From Eustoma russellianum (Eukaryota > Streptophyta > Magnoliopsida > Gentianales > Gentianaceae): 64,000 bases of DNA. Below, piece after piece: positions 1 through 10,561 of the stretch (position 1 is the stretch's first letter; each line of letters begins with the position of its first letter). The translations under genes were made by a program, and so were the position numbers. The stretch spans positions 9,650,535-9,714,534 of the forward strand of contig AP025062.1 in assembly GCA_036186865.1 (NCBI GenBank), written 5' to 3'. The notes beneath the pieces were generated by a model that saw nothing but the letters and a program-made list of their open reading frames with translations, ran no database searches and had not been told where the DNA came from.

Positions 1-865
1 CTTGCGAGGTGGTGGTGTTCGTGTGCATTGTATTGAACATACAAGGTTTGTAAAGGGTTGGAGTTGGTGTGTAACTCCATCAACCCTGTGGTAAGGTGTT
101 TTTGAGTTTTGTGATTAGTGTGAACCAAGGAAGGTGTTCCTTGAAGACTGGAGTAGGTTGTTGATAACCGAACCAGTATAAAATTCTTGGTGTCATTTAC
201 TTTCAGCACTGATTTTCTGTTTCAGCACTGTTTACTGTTTTTAATCACGTTCGTAAAAATAGTAAACGAATTTCAAAAATCACGAAACTTTCAGAAAATA
301 TAACCACACGTTCTAGGGTTCCTTTGGCGCAAGTTTCAACCCTTTTGGACAAGTATAAGTCATTCAAACGGCCAAAGTTCTGAGACTAGTGCAGTCTGAT
401 TTTCAGGCTTGCAAAGGTTGAGACTTTGATCGTATTTGACTAACTTCCCAAAAGAATTTTTCAAACCTGTTTCAATCCATTTAAATATAACATATAAGGG
501 GTTATTGGTTAAATTTTCAGAGCATTTGGAGTTGTGTACAAATAGGAATTAATTTTTCAAATCAGTGTATCGGTTCTGACAGATTTGCGCAATCTGACCA
601 CTAACAAATTTTCAAGGGGTTAGAGGTTGAATTTAAATCTGAAATTTTTAGGAGATACTCATAACATCTGAGTCTAAGTTCTCTCCAAATTTCAGAATTT
701 TTGAAGGCCTACAACTTAGTTTTCAAAACGTTTTAAAACTGGTCCTGAAAACAGAAACTGTTTTCAGAAGTTGAATTGTTTAGGTTTAAACAAGTTTTAA
801 AAAACCACATTTTTCCGCAACCCACTATTCAACCCCCCTTCTAGTGGTGCCTTGCAGATCCTTCA
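1..865 (+). repeat. Element A 5' LTR, 3' portion (R/U5 side)
   Basis: It aligns along its whole length with 4492-5348 and ends in CTTCA immediately before the primer site. Compared with the 3' LTR it differs mainly by single-base length changes in short runs, for example around 265-300 and 640-700. Confidence 0.9.
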
Positions 866-867
866 AT

Positions 868-879
868 TGGTATCAGAGC
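868..879 (+). other. Primer-binding site of element A
   Basis: TGGTATCAGAGC lies two bases after the LTR end. It is the copia-type site complementary to the 3' region of initiator methionine tRNA, which primes minus-strand DNA synthesis. Its position fixes the LTR end at 865. Confidence 0.9.
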
Positions 880-921
880 GCAGGAACACTCACAACAAAA
901 GGATCTAACGATCTTAGTGAG

Positions 922-1627
922 ATGGCAACCACTAGCGACAAAACCGAGCAAGAAGGTATGTCAAACCAAATGCCTCCACTATTTGAAAAATGAGGTAATT
1001 ATGATTCTGACTCGGATTCTGAACTATTTATGATGATTTATATGTTGAATATCTTGAATACATAAGTTTGCTAGAACTCTTGCAAAACAAAAGAAACGGT
1101 TAATTGAAGACAAAAAATTGTTAGAATCTTCTAACACAAATCTTGTGTCTCAATTAAACGATTCTAAAGAAGAGTCATCATGCATCATCAATGCATTAAA
1201 GATAGAGATTTCATCATTGACCACGCAAAATAATGAAATGAAATCCGAGATTTCTAGTTTGAAATCAAGGAATACTGAATTAGAGAAAATGATGAAACAA
1301 TTTGATACGGGATCCAACATGCTAGATCGGCAATATTTTAATCACAAAAACATGACAGTGATAAAACTGATTAGATACAGCGAGACAAACGAAGCATCAT
1401 CTAAACCATCCAAGTTTGTTTTGTCTAAGAAAGTAGACACATCAAAGGCATACGTAGCGCCTAAAATAAAGCAAAAACCCCTCTTCCCCACATCTCGTCT
1501 TCATCTCATACGAAGTATAATTATGTGCCGTATAAATATGAGAAGAAGACTAGTACACCATTTATCTCATCTCATCGTGCTTCTTATCATAGAAAGAGAA
1601 ATCACATGCCATATAGAAAGCCACTGA
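922..1627 (+). pseudogene. Element A gag remnant with coiled-coil tail
   Basis: A start codon at 922 opens a frame with the SIRE-like gag beginning (MATTSDKTEQEG), which stops at 991-993. The sequence then jumps to the acidic, Ser/Asp-rich C-terminal gag region. A frame open from 1058 to 1627 encodes a heptad-rich coiled coil (Lys/Glu/Leu-rich, to about 1320) followed by a basic tail. The same coiled coil follows the CCHC knuckle in element B. Roughly 1 kb of gag, including the knuckle, is deleted. No function is expected. Confidence 0.75.
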
Positions 1628-2117
1628 TGCATGTGCGAACATTCATATCATACAAATGCATCTAATCACGTCCCGTGCATGCAAACCGAAATGCTTATCA
1701 AAAACAGAACCATACTACATGCATGATGGAATTCTTGGCCAAAGGCCAAACACATTGTCCCTAACATATATTATGTTGCGTTCTCATCACCTTCTCACCT
1801 TTTGGAAGACCTAGAAAGGTCACCCAAATTTGGGTACCAAAAGGGACATTTTCAAAGGGTTGAATAAATAACCCTTACGACGCAAGTTATATGAAATGCA
1901 TGATTGTTTCTCTTCATCTTTACAGGCATCTTTTGATTTACTTTTCAAAATAAAGGGGGAGAGATAGCATGATTTAAAGGATACTAATTGCATAAATTAA
2001 GGGGGAGTGGACTCGGAATTTAAATGCAAGTTTTGATTTTATGCATGATTGAAGGAGGAGCGATAGGATTTAAATCATGTGCATAAGTTATTTGAAAATC
2101 ACTCAAAAGGGGGGAAT
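1628..2117 (+). other. Element A internal 3' region with repeated polypurine tracts
   Basis: This stretch joins the gag tail directly to the 3' non-coding region, so the whole pol gene is missing. Several AAGGGGGAG-type tracts (about 1950, 2000, 2055 and 2105-2115) precede the 3' LTR. The last is the expected plus-strand primer. No open reading frame here looks real. Confidence 0.75.
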
Positions 2118-3417
2118 TGTAGAGAAAAAGGGGTTTGAGTGATTTCAAAATACATGATTTAAATGTGGCAAACAAAAACGAGCATAAGAGAAAACGTGCA
2201 TGATATAAACAAACTTGTGCATGATATTGCTTAGTACTTGCCTTATTTAGCTTATATATTATGTTGCCCGAACTAACTAGCCATGAAGCTTTAAAGCTTA
2301 CATCATATGGCGAACATTGTGTTGAGTTTATACTATTTTCAGGTGCCACAATTAATGAACTAAAGTAGTTCAGTAAGTGAGTACTTAGTTTGATAAACTA
2401 AGTAGTTCATTAAAGGAAGATGCATTTGGAAAAGGCATGAAGGCAACATGGCTAGGGAAGGAAAGTTCTCTCCTCCTCCCCACATCAATTCCACAACGTT
2501 TTATATATATAATATATATATATTCAGATTTTTATAAAAGGCACATACACATGTATTCCAACGTACTATCGACACGTTATATATCTTACGAACGTACGTT
2601 TACGTCACACACCACTATAATTAACTCATATTTATGAGTATATTCAGATCTTATATCATATGATATAAGATATGGTGATGACAAATTAAATACGACACGA
2701 TAAAAGGGTCTAACCGAAATTTGTCGTATCGGGCGATACCGAAACTTCGCCAACGTGTCACGTACTTGCCATAAATAATGGCCAGCCCATATACATCAAA
2801 ATTCATTAAAAATTTCGTGCCATACACTGTATATTGAGACAAAAAATACTTTCCATGTTGGCACACACAAATCACCCCACATTTAGTGCCAAAATGTGAA
2901 GATTCCAATTTTATTTTTGTCACATGTTTATGTACCAGACTTTAAATCACCAAGTGCTGAAAATTAAAGTATAATATTATATATATTATGTTATAACATA
3001 ATATATATAGCATGTGCAAAAGTTGGAATTTAAATTAGAGAAAAATCGGGTAATCGATAAATATCGAAAATTCGGTTTTCTACGCACTTGACATGGAACG
3101 TTTTTCTTGAACAGATGTGGCACGTATCTAGACACTTTTTACATATAATATACATCTTAAAGTGTTCTAGAAAATTAAATGTAAGGGCTGATTGGAATAT
3201 TACATGTGTGTAATATTAAATGTGCACTATTTTATACGAAGTTAGCAAAACTAAATTTCAGCACATGTATATACAATCATATAACGTTACATTCAGCTGA
3301 CATGAAGCACATGTGGAGATTTGTTGGCATCTTAATTGGCCAAGAATGAAGCATACAATGTTGGTGACAAAAGAAAGGAACTATAAAGGTAACATTTCAA
3401 ACTTTGTCACATTTGTA

Positions 3418-3953
3418 ACACATGCTGAAAATTCAGCATATGTAGTGATATGATGGCCGAAATTTTTAGTGTATTGAGGCATATATTACTTCTTGAATTA
3501 AGTGGATTAATTGGAAGACAATTTGGAAGTGTTTTGAATTAATTATGAAATTAAAATGGTGATATGTTTAATATCACACATGCTGAAAATTTCAGCATGT
3601 GTGTAATGTATAGTGACTGAATTTTAGTCCACATTGTGTCTAATTTTATTCCATACATGATGAGAATATTGAATACTAAATGTTGATGGAATTAGGCTTT
3701 GAATTCTTGGAATAAATCAATACAAATAGGCAAAGATTTGAATAAGAGGTGGATGTTACACATGCTGAAATTTCAGCATGTGCAAGACTAAGTGTGGCCG
3801 ATTTTTAGGGCTTGTGATGATAAGTTTTATTCCAAAATTGAGGAAGATGTCCTTGTACTAAATGGAGATGGATTTCTTGAATTAAAACAATGTTAAATAG
3901 GAAATATTTTGAAACAAAAGTGTATGTAACACATGCTGAAATTTCAGCATGTG
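3418..3953. repeat. Four spaced palindromes in the element A LTR
   Basis: Near-identical inverted repeats, with arms CACATGCTGAAA and TTTCAGCATGTG, start at 3419, 3577, 3759 and 3930 (spacing 158, 182, 171). The second is perfect over 14-base arms (3575-3603). The third and fourth are perfect over 24 bases. The first has small mismatches. Each is followed within about 20-30 bases by a GGCCGA-like motif, which suggests a decayed tandem unit of about 170 bp. Confidence 0.9.
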
Positions 3954-4388
3954 CATTTGTCATTATAGCCGAAATTTCACCATTTTTGTGACAAAATTAA
4001 CTGCTAACTTTATGTGATAATCTTGTGAATTATGGCAACTATTTTATGATGATTTTGGCACATGTTTTAAGTGTTATTCTCAGATTTTCCTAGTCATCAA
4101 ATGATGACAACATTCACCCAATCATGAAGTGCCAAGTAAGCAATGACTAAATGATGGTCCAATGGAATGATGCCAAGTGAGCAAAGCATTGTCACCTTGA
4201 TGTCTTACACTCTCTCAAGCACTTAAAAGGAAATTTTCAAGAGGGGAGAAGGCTCCTAGGGGGACGGCTGAAACCTTAAAAGAAGGAAGAGGAGAGCAAA
4301 CAAAAACAAGAAGAAGATTTGCATTCTAAAGTGATCAAAGTGCCAAGCCTTTCTTCTCCTACACTTTCTTTCTTTCTTCTCTTGTAAA

Positions 4389-4487
4389 AAGCCTATTGTA
4401 TTCATATTCTTTCAATCTTGAATAGGCTTCATATAAACCACCATTCATATATCTTTGTAAAAGATTGATCAAGGTGTGATCAATCTT
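4389..4487 (+). promoter_or_regulatory. Two LTR stem-loops (R/U5 side)
   Basis: AAGCCTATT (4389-4397) pairs with AATAGGCTT (4421-4429). AAGATTGATCA (4461-4471) pairs with TGATCAATCTT (4477-4487) over a 5-base loop. Both recur in the B and D LTRs, some copies with a mismatch. Placing them in R/U5 is inference from position near the LTR end. Confidence 0.6.
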
Positions 4488-5348
4488 CATTCTTGCGAGG
4501 TGGTGGTGTTCGTGTGCATTGTATTGAACATACAAGGTTTGTAAAGGGTTGGAGTGTGGGTGTAACTCCATCAACCCTGTGGTAAGGTGTTTTTGAGTTT
4601 GTGATTAGTGTGAACCAAGGAAGGTGTTCCTTGAAGACTGGAGTAGGTTGTTGATAACCGAACCAGTATAAAATTCTTGGTGTCATTTACTTTCAGCACT
4701 GATTTTCTGTTTCAGCACTGTTTACTGTTTTTAATCACGTTCGTAAAATAGTAAACGAATTCAAAAATCACGAACTTTCAGAAAATATAACCACACGTTC
4801 TAGGGTTCCTTTGGCGCAAGTTTCAACCCTTTTGGACAAGTATAGTCATTCAAACGGCCAAAGTTCTGAGACTAGTGCAGTCTGATTTTCAGGCTTGCAA
4901 AGGTTGAGACTTTGATCGGATTTTGACTAACTTCCCAAAAGAATTTTTCAAACCTGTTCCAATCCATTTAAATATAACATATAAGGGGTTAGTGGTTAAA
5001 TTTGCAGAGCATTCGGAGTTGTGTACAATAGGAATTAATTTTTCAAATCAGTGTATCGGTTCTGGCAGATTTGCGCAATCTGACCACTAACAAATTGTCA
5101 AGGGGTTAGAGGGTTGAATTTAAATCTGAATTTTAGGAGATACTCATACATCTGAGTCTAAGTTCTCTCCAAATTTCAGAATTTTGAAGGCCTACAACTT
5201 AGTTTTCAAAACGTTTTAAAACTGGTCCTGAAAACAGAAACTGTTTTCAGAAGTTGAAATTGTTTAGGTTTAAACAAGTTTTAAAAAAACCACATTTTCC
5301 GCACCCACTATTCAACCCCCCTTCTAGTGGTGCCTTGCAGATCCTTCA

Positions 5349-6166
5349 GATGCCAATAAGGTCTGTTTTCGTGTTTTTCCATGAGATCGCACTTCCGACT
5401 AAATTAAACACATAACCCAAGGTCGATTTCATGATGTCCTGGGCATCTAGCAAAATCAGAATCTATATATCCAATGATATCTAACTCATCAGATCTATGA
5501 TACATCAGTACGTGTTGCTTCGTTCCTTGCAAATATCTCAGTGCTCTCTTTGCTGCGGTCCAGTGATCCTTACACAGATCAGAGAGTTATCTGCCTAACA
5601 TTCCTGTAATGAATGGCAAGTCTGGACGTGTACATACTTGAGCATACATTATACTCCATACTACCGAAGCATAGGAAGTATTCCTCATCTTCGAACGTTC
5701 AAACTCTGTTAGGGGACATTGCTTCAGACTGAATTTGTTTCACTCTTACCATAGGGGTATTAAGTGGTTTACACTTATCTATGCTATACCGCTTCAACAA
5801 CCTTTCGATGTATGCCTGTTGTGAGAGACCTAAGAAACCTTGGCTACGATTCCTCCGTATCTCAAGTCCCAACACATATGAGGCTTCACCAAGGTCTTTC
5901 ATCTTAAAATGTTTTCTCAGAAAGGCTTTAGTGTCGCTCAACATGTTTACATATTTGTTGCAAGCAGTATATCATCTACGTACAAGATCATGAAATATAA
6001 AACTTGCTCCCACTGAACTTGTGATACACGCATTTGTCAATTTGGTTTGCCTCAAACTCGAAGGAGGGCAACCACTTTGGCGAATTTGAAGTACCAACTG
6101 TCGAGACGCTTGCTTGAGCCCATAGATGGACTTGTTTAGTCGCCAAACCATGCCTTTTGGATCTCC
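5349..6166 (-). pseudogene. Element C reverse transcriptase/RNase H part (left fragment)
   Basis: Read on the minus strand, this encodes the copia RT thumb region (SIYGLKQAS near 6110) and a MKDLGEASYVLGLEI block with GLSQQAYIERLLKRY (5699-5944). The RNase H start follows, with a GYIDSDFA-like block near 5450-5480. Frameshifts and stops break it. The reading frame at 6166 continues the RT frame at 35611 when one TCTCC copy is counted once, which shows that element B split this gene. Element A cuts it at 5348, and the rest lies outside the window. Confidence 0.85.
6162..6166. repeat. Target-site duplication of element B (left copy)
   Basis: TCTCC here matches TCTCC at 35606-35610, just outside the TG...CA ends of B. 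Five bases is the normal copia duplication. Confidence 0.92.
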
Positions 6167-6568
6167 TGTAGAGAAAAAAAAAGGTTTGAGTGATTTCAAA
6201 ATGCATGATTTAAATAACGTGTTACAAAGAAATGCATGACATATTTTATGACATGACACGTTGTTGCATAAAACTTGCCTTATATAGTTCATATATAATG
6301 TTGTCGTACTAACGAGCCATGGAGTTTAAAGCTTACATCAAAATGGCAAGCATTTGTTTTGTTTGAACTATTTTCAGGTGCCATCATTAATGAATTAAAC
6401 TAGTTCATTAAGTGAAGTACTTATTTTTTTTTTGAAAAAGGAGATTTTTATTAAGAAAAGCCCTCACTTATGGTGGAGGAAAACCATAGTACATCAAAAT
6501 GAGCAATGAAAAGTGTAGCAGTAACTGATTATCAACAGCCAATCTATATATGATATGCCGCATTAAAA

Positions 6569-6613
6569 CCTTGCCAAGTAAAACCACCCTTGTGGATAAA
6601 ACCTTGGCGAAGG
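6569..6613 (-). ncRNA. LINE-3 3'-terminal hairpin
   Basis: In the sense strand, CCTT-C-GCCAAG pairs with CTTGGC-AAGG around a 24-base loop that itself holds CCAC/GTGG. The same fold is in LINE-1 (18470-18514) and, with two compensated base-pair changes, in LINE-2 (31432-31476). Confidence 0.7.
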
Positions 6614-7239
6614 AAAAAGCGTACATATTTATATAGATGTATGTTGATATGCGCTATTGTACAATGAATTACAAAATGCAAATCGAATACTACACAAACG
6701 GAAGAATATTAAATGACATGTAAACAGTCGCCCATCAACGTCTGAAAAATGAAGCGCGATGCCGGCTTCCTTCCATGTATTCCAATATACCACAAGCGCA
6801 GCTACGGGAAAGAACTAGCAGGGGAGCGTCCCGCCGTCAATAGCAATACCAGACCCAGATGACAGACGCATAGCATGTGTGGAGTATACTGTCGATCCAT
6901 GCTCTCATCCACGCACAATAAAAATATATGTCTGAGTACATTATAAGTCCAGGACATAATGAAACATGAGAGATTAGCTGGGTGCAGATCAAACCTGAGC
7001 TGCCGGCACATATACTTGGTACAACGCCAATCCATGTGGAAGACTTGTAAGAAGAAGCAACAGGGTGTACGAGTGAATGATGTCTAATGGTGAGTACAAT
7101 GAGGATATCCTTTCAACGGAATGATGAGGCCTCGCAGCCATAGGCCCCAAATGTGTTGTTTGCCGGGCAAACACATAGCAAGAAACCAAACGGCAAAGCG
7201 TCAGCGTGTTAAATATAATATACTTGCGGCATAACGAAA

Positions 7240-7545
7240 GAAAAGGAAGCGTACCAAGTCTGCCTGTACTGAATGAAGTAGCAGGCAGGTAAAAAGTTCT
7301 GTGGTCAATCCTTTGGGAAGAGCGCAGGTATGCCAATGAGGCACCGCCTCTCCAAATGGGCCGTTGCAGTTGCGATGGCGGCCATTTATCACGGGAACAA
7401 AGATAGCAGTAAAGATTATAATTAGAAAAAGGATGCAAACATTGAAGCAAATGAGTGCAATGCGTACCGTGCCTGCCCGTGACTTTTACGACACGGGCAG
7501 AATATGGTAAAAATTGACAATCCATAAGGTAGACTAGGATATCAT
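7240..7545 (-). repeat. LINE-3 3' UTR hairpin modules
   Basis: Two modules are clear. One has CTGCCCGTG (7473-7481) against CACGGGCAG (7492-7500) with a 10-base loop. The other has CTGCCTG (7260-7266) against CAGGCAG (7282-7288). In the sense strand each is preceded by an ATGGATTG-like box and followed by GGTACG. A third, weaker module lies at about 6985-7042. Confidence 0.65.
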
Positions 7546-8110
7546 GCGGTGCGCAGGCTTGCCGATGTGAGATCCAACGTGATTGATGCCTGAACCATAG
7601 GAGGAAGATTATGTCTGTTGTAAACATTCGTTGCAAAATGCATCATCGCATGTTGAGCAAGATAATGAGCGGGCATATTAGTCTCACGATACGTGTGAGT
7701 AATCTCCAGTCGATGCTGCTGAATCAGAGTATGTAGTTGTCGAAGATGATAATTTCCAGAAACATGTCGTGGCTTGTGAAGGCATTGAAAGCATTTGAGC
7801 ACAATCATTCTCCCTCTCCTCTCCACACAAACGCCATTTCGACATAAATATATATATATATTTTCAGATTTTTTGAAAAAGGCACATACACATATATTCT
7901 AACGTACTACCGACACGTTATATATTACGTACGTACGTTAACGTCACACCACTATACTTAACTCATATTTATGAGTATATTCAGGTTTTATATCATATGA
8001 TATAAGTCATGGTGATGACAAATTCATTACGACACGTTAGAAGGTTCTAAAACCGAAAATTGTCGTATCGGGTGAATACCGAAACTTCGCCAACGTGTCA
8101 CGTACTTGCC

Positions 8111-8119
8111 ATAAATAGA
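8111..8119 (+). promoter_or_regulatory. TATA-like box of the B 5' LTR
   Basis: ATAAATAGA lies about 170 bases after an ACGTACGTTAACGTCAC segment, which contains a TGACG-type bZIP core on the other strand. The same arrangement occurs in the A, B 3' and D LTRs. If this is the promoter, the palindromes at 8759-9112 are transcribed. The start site is inference. Confidence 0.45.
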
Positions 8120-8758
8120 TGGCCAGCCCCTGCACTTCAAAAATGGCCCCAAATTTTGTGGCTTACATGGTATGTGCAGCCATAAAAATTATTCCATGTT
8201 GGCACACACAAATCACCCTCAATTAAAGCCAAATTGTGGAAATTCCAAAATTCAATTTTGACACATGTTTTTGGCGCCACTTTAAGATCAGCCTAAGTGA
8301 TGAACATTAAAGTTTAATTTATGTATATTATGTGTAACATAATATATATAACATGTGCAAAAAGTTGGAATTTAATTAGAGAAAAATCGGATAATCGATA
8401 AACGTCGAAAATTCGGTTTTCTACGTACACGACACATGGAACATTTTTGACATGGCATATAACATGTATCTAGACACTTTTTAAATATTTCACACATATC
8501 AAAGTGTTCTAAAAAATTCATTTAAGGGCTGATTGGAATATACCATGTGTGTATAATTAAATGTGTACTATTTTACAAAGTTTGCAAAAATAAAATTCAG
8601 CACATGTATCTTCATGTCACATGCCTAAACCAGATATATTGGAGCTTATGTGGAGCTTTGTTGGCATCTTGATTGGCCAAGAATGAAGCATACAATGTTG
8701 ATGACATAAAGGAAGGAGCTACACAAGGTAACATTACAAACTTATGTCATATTTGTAA

Positions 8759-9112
8759 CACATGCTGAAAATTTCAGCATGTGCATATGGCTGGCCGATT
8801 TTTATCAACTTAATGAGGCTTATTTTACTTCTTGATTTAAGTGAATTAATTAGGAGATTGTATGGAAGTATTTTGAATATAATATGGAATTAATTTGGTG
8901 ATATCTTTGAATATCACACATGCTGAAAATTTCAGCATGTGTGTAATGTATTGTGGCTGATTTCTAGGCATTATTGGTAACCAATTTTTATTCCAAAAAT
9001 GATAAGAATGTCTTGCACTAAATGGTGATTGATTTCTTGGATTAAATAAAAGTAAACTTGGAAATATTTGAATGAAATGCAAATGTTACACATGCTGAAA
9101 TTTCAGCATGTG
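8759..9112. repeat. Three spaced palindromes in the B 5' LTR
   Basis: Cores CACATGCTGAAA / TTTCAGCATGTG start at 8759, 8917 and 9089 (spacing 158 and 172). All three are perfect over at least 12-base arms, while the DNA between them differs clearly from element A. Confidence 0.9.
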
Positions 9113-10507
9113 CAAAAGGGTGTAATGGCCGATTTTCTTAAGGCAATTTGGAGTTATTTGCCTAGATATTTTTATGGGATGATATTGTGACTTATGGTAA
9201 CAAGTTTATGGCTAATTGACACATGTTTTTAAGGTTTAATCTCAGATTTATCTAGTCATCAAGAGATGACAACATCCATCCAATCAATGAGTGCCAAGTA
9301 AGCAAGAGCTTAATGATCATCCAATGAGAAGATGCCAAGTAAGCAAAGACATGTCACAATGATGCAATACACTCTTCAAAGGACTTAGAAGATAATTTTC
9401 AAGAGGAATAAAAGGGTCCAAGGGGGCGGCCACAATGATAAAAGGAAAGAAGAAGAGCATGACAAAACAACACAAGTCTTACAAGCATACAAGGCCAAAA
9501 ATATTTTCATCTCTTCTACACTCTCTTTCTTTCTTCTCTCTAAAAGCCTATTGTAATCGTATTCATATATTTGAATAGGCTTCATATAGTCCACCACATA
9601 CTCTTTATCACTGTAAAAGATTGATCAAAGTGTGATCCATCTTGCACTTGCAAGGTGGTGGTGTTCGTGTTCATTGTATTCTCATACAAGGTTTGTAAAT
9701 GGTTGGAGTTGGTGTGTAACTCCATCAACCATGTGGTAAGGTGTTCTTTGTGTTGTGTGATTAGTGCTAACCGAGGAAGGTGCCCTCGAAGACTGGAGTA
9801 GGTTGTTTATAACCGAACCAGTATAAATTCTTGGTGTTATTTACTTGCAGCACTTACTTTCAGTTTCAGCAATGTTTATCGTTTTTAATCACGTTAGCAA
9901 AAATCGTAAACGAATTTCAAAAATCATGAAACTTTCCAGAGTCATATCCTCACGTCTTAAGGTTCTTTTGGCGCAAGTTTCAACTCTTTTGGACAAGTAT
10001 AAGTCATTCAAACGTCCAAAGTTCTGAGACTAGTGCAGTCTGATTTTCAGGCTTGCAAAGGTTGAGACTTTGATCGTATTTGACTAACTTTCCAAAAGAA
10101 TTTTTCAAAAATGTTTCTACCCATTTAAATATAACTAATAAGGGGTTAGTATTTAAATTTTCAGAACATTTGGAGTTAAGGACAAATAGGAATTAATTTT
10201 TCAAAACAGATTACCAGTTCTGGCAGATTTGTGCAATCTGACCACCAACGATTTTTAAAAGGGTTAGAGGTTGAATTTTGATCTGAAAGTTTTAGGAGAT
10301 ACTCAGAACATCTGAGTCTAAGTTCTCGACAAATTTCAGAATTTTGAAGACCTGCAACCTAGTGTTCAAAAACATTTTAAAACTAGTCCTGAAAACAGAA
10401 ACTGTTTTCAGAAGTTGGGTTTTTGGTTTAAAACTATTTAAAAAACCACATTTTCCGCACCCACTATTCAAACCCCCCTTCTAGTGGTGCCTTGCAGATC
10501 CTACAAG

Positions 10508-10519
10508 TGGTATCAGAGC
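10508..10519 (+). other. Primer-binding site of element B
   Basis: TGGTATCAGAGC lies two bases after the LTR end at 10505. It is complementary to initiator methionine tRNA. Confidence 0.92.
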
Positions 10520-10561
10520 GCAGGAACACTCACATCAAAAGGATCCAACGATCTAAGTGAG

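Larger units (their letters stand above)
1..5348 (+). mobile_element. Element A: internally deleted SIRE-like Ty1/copia retrotransposon (left end outside window)
   Basis: The element has a partial 5' LTR (1-865), a primer-binding site, about 1.25 kb of internal DNA, polypurine tracts and a complete 3' LTR of about 3.2 kb (2118-5348). Base 1 corresponds to base 4492 of the 3' LTR. Compared with element B it lacks protease, integrase, reverse transcriptase and RNase H completely, and most of gag. It retains the cis signals for replication, so it looks like a non-autonomous derivative that depended on proteins from B-like relatives. Its right edge abuts element C sequence that continues across B, so A lies inside C. 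The left target-site duplication is outside the window. Confidence 0.85.
2118..5348 (+). repeat. Element A 3' LTR (about 3.2 kb)
   Basis: It starts TGTAGAG right after the last polypurine tract and ends CTTCA, so it has the usual TG...CA ends. It is very long for a copia LTR. It contains an ATAAATA promoter-like box near 2771, four regularly spaced palindromes (3419-3953), two stem-loops (4389-4487) and no believable coding region. The sequence after 5348 belongs to element C. Confidence 0.88.
6423..7807 (-). mobile_element. LINE-3: 5'-truncated L1-type LINE
   Basis: On the minus strand it begins inside the RNase H domain. The 7542-7826 frame holds SGNYHLRQLH and NMPAHYLAQHA. It continues through the 3' UTR and ends in a poly-A run (plus-strand T run at 6423-6433). 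Its 3' UTR shares the terminal hairpin and the TTCCA-ATGGATTGG/hairpin/GGTA modules of LINE-1 and LINE-2. No clean TSD is present. About 80 bp of target LTR are gone instead, as in some imperfect LINE insertions. Confidence 0.88.
6167..10505 (+). repeat. Element B 5' LTR (interrupted by LINE-3)
   Basis: It runs from TGTAGAG to CTACA before the primer site. LINE-3 occupies 6423-7807. Outside it, the LTR matches the 3' copy with only scattered differences. About 80 bp present in the 3' LTR (around 16117-16193) are missing at the LINE-3 site. It carries the promoter-like box near 8111, three palindromes and the two stem-loops near 9547-9650. Confidence 0.9.

Noticed and set aside
3418..3953. CRISPR-like array
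   Set aside because: The repeats are palindromes within one decayed tandem unit in plant LTRs. The spacers are similar to each other and there are no cas genes.
4359..4686. Short minus-strand frames in the A LTR
   Set aside because: Similar frames appear in other LTR copies by shared sequence only, on the antisense strand of the LTR.
6802..7636. Minus-strand frames of 77 and 215 codons
   Set aside because: They lie in the LINE-3 3' UTR, have no recognisable domain, and correspond to non-coding 3' UTR in LINE-1 and LINE-2.
10484..10561. Extension of the B gag frame upstream to 10484
   Set aside because: It crosses the LTR end and primer site. The ATG at 10562 matches the start context of element A.
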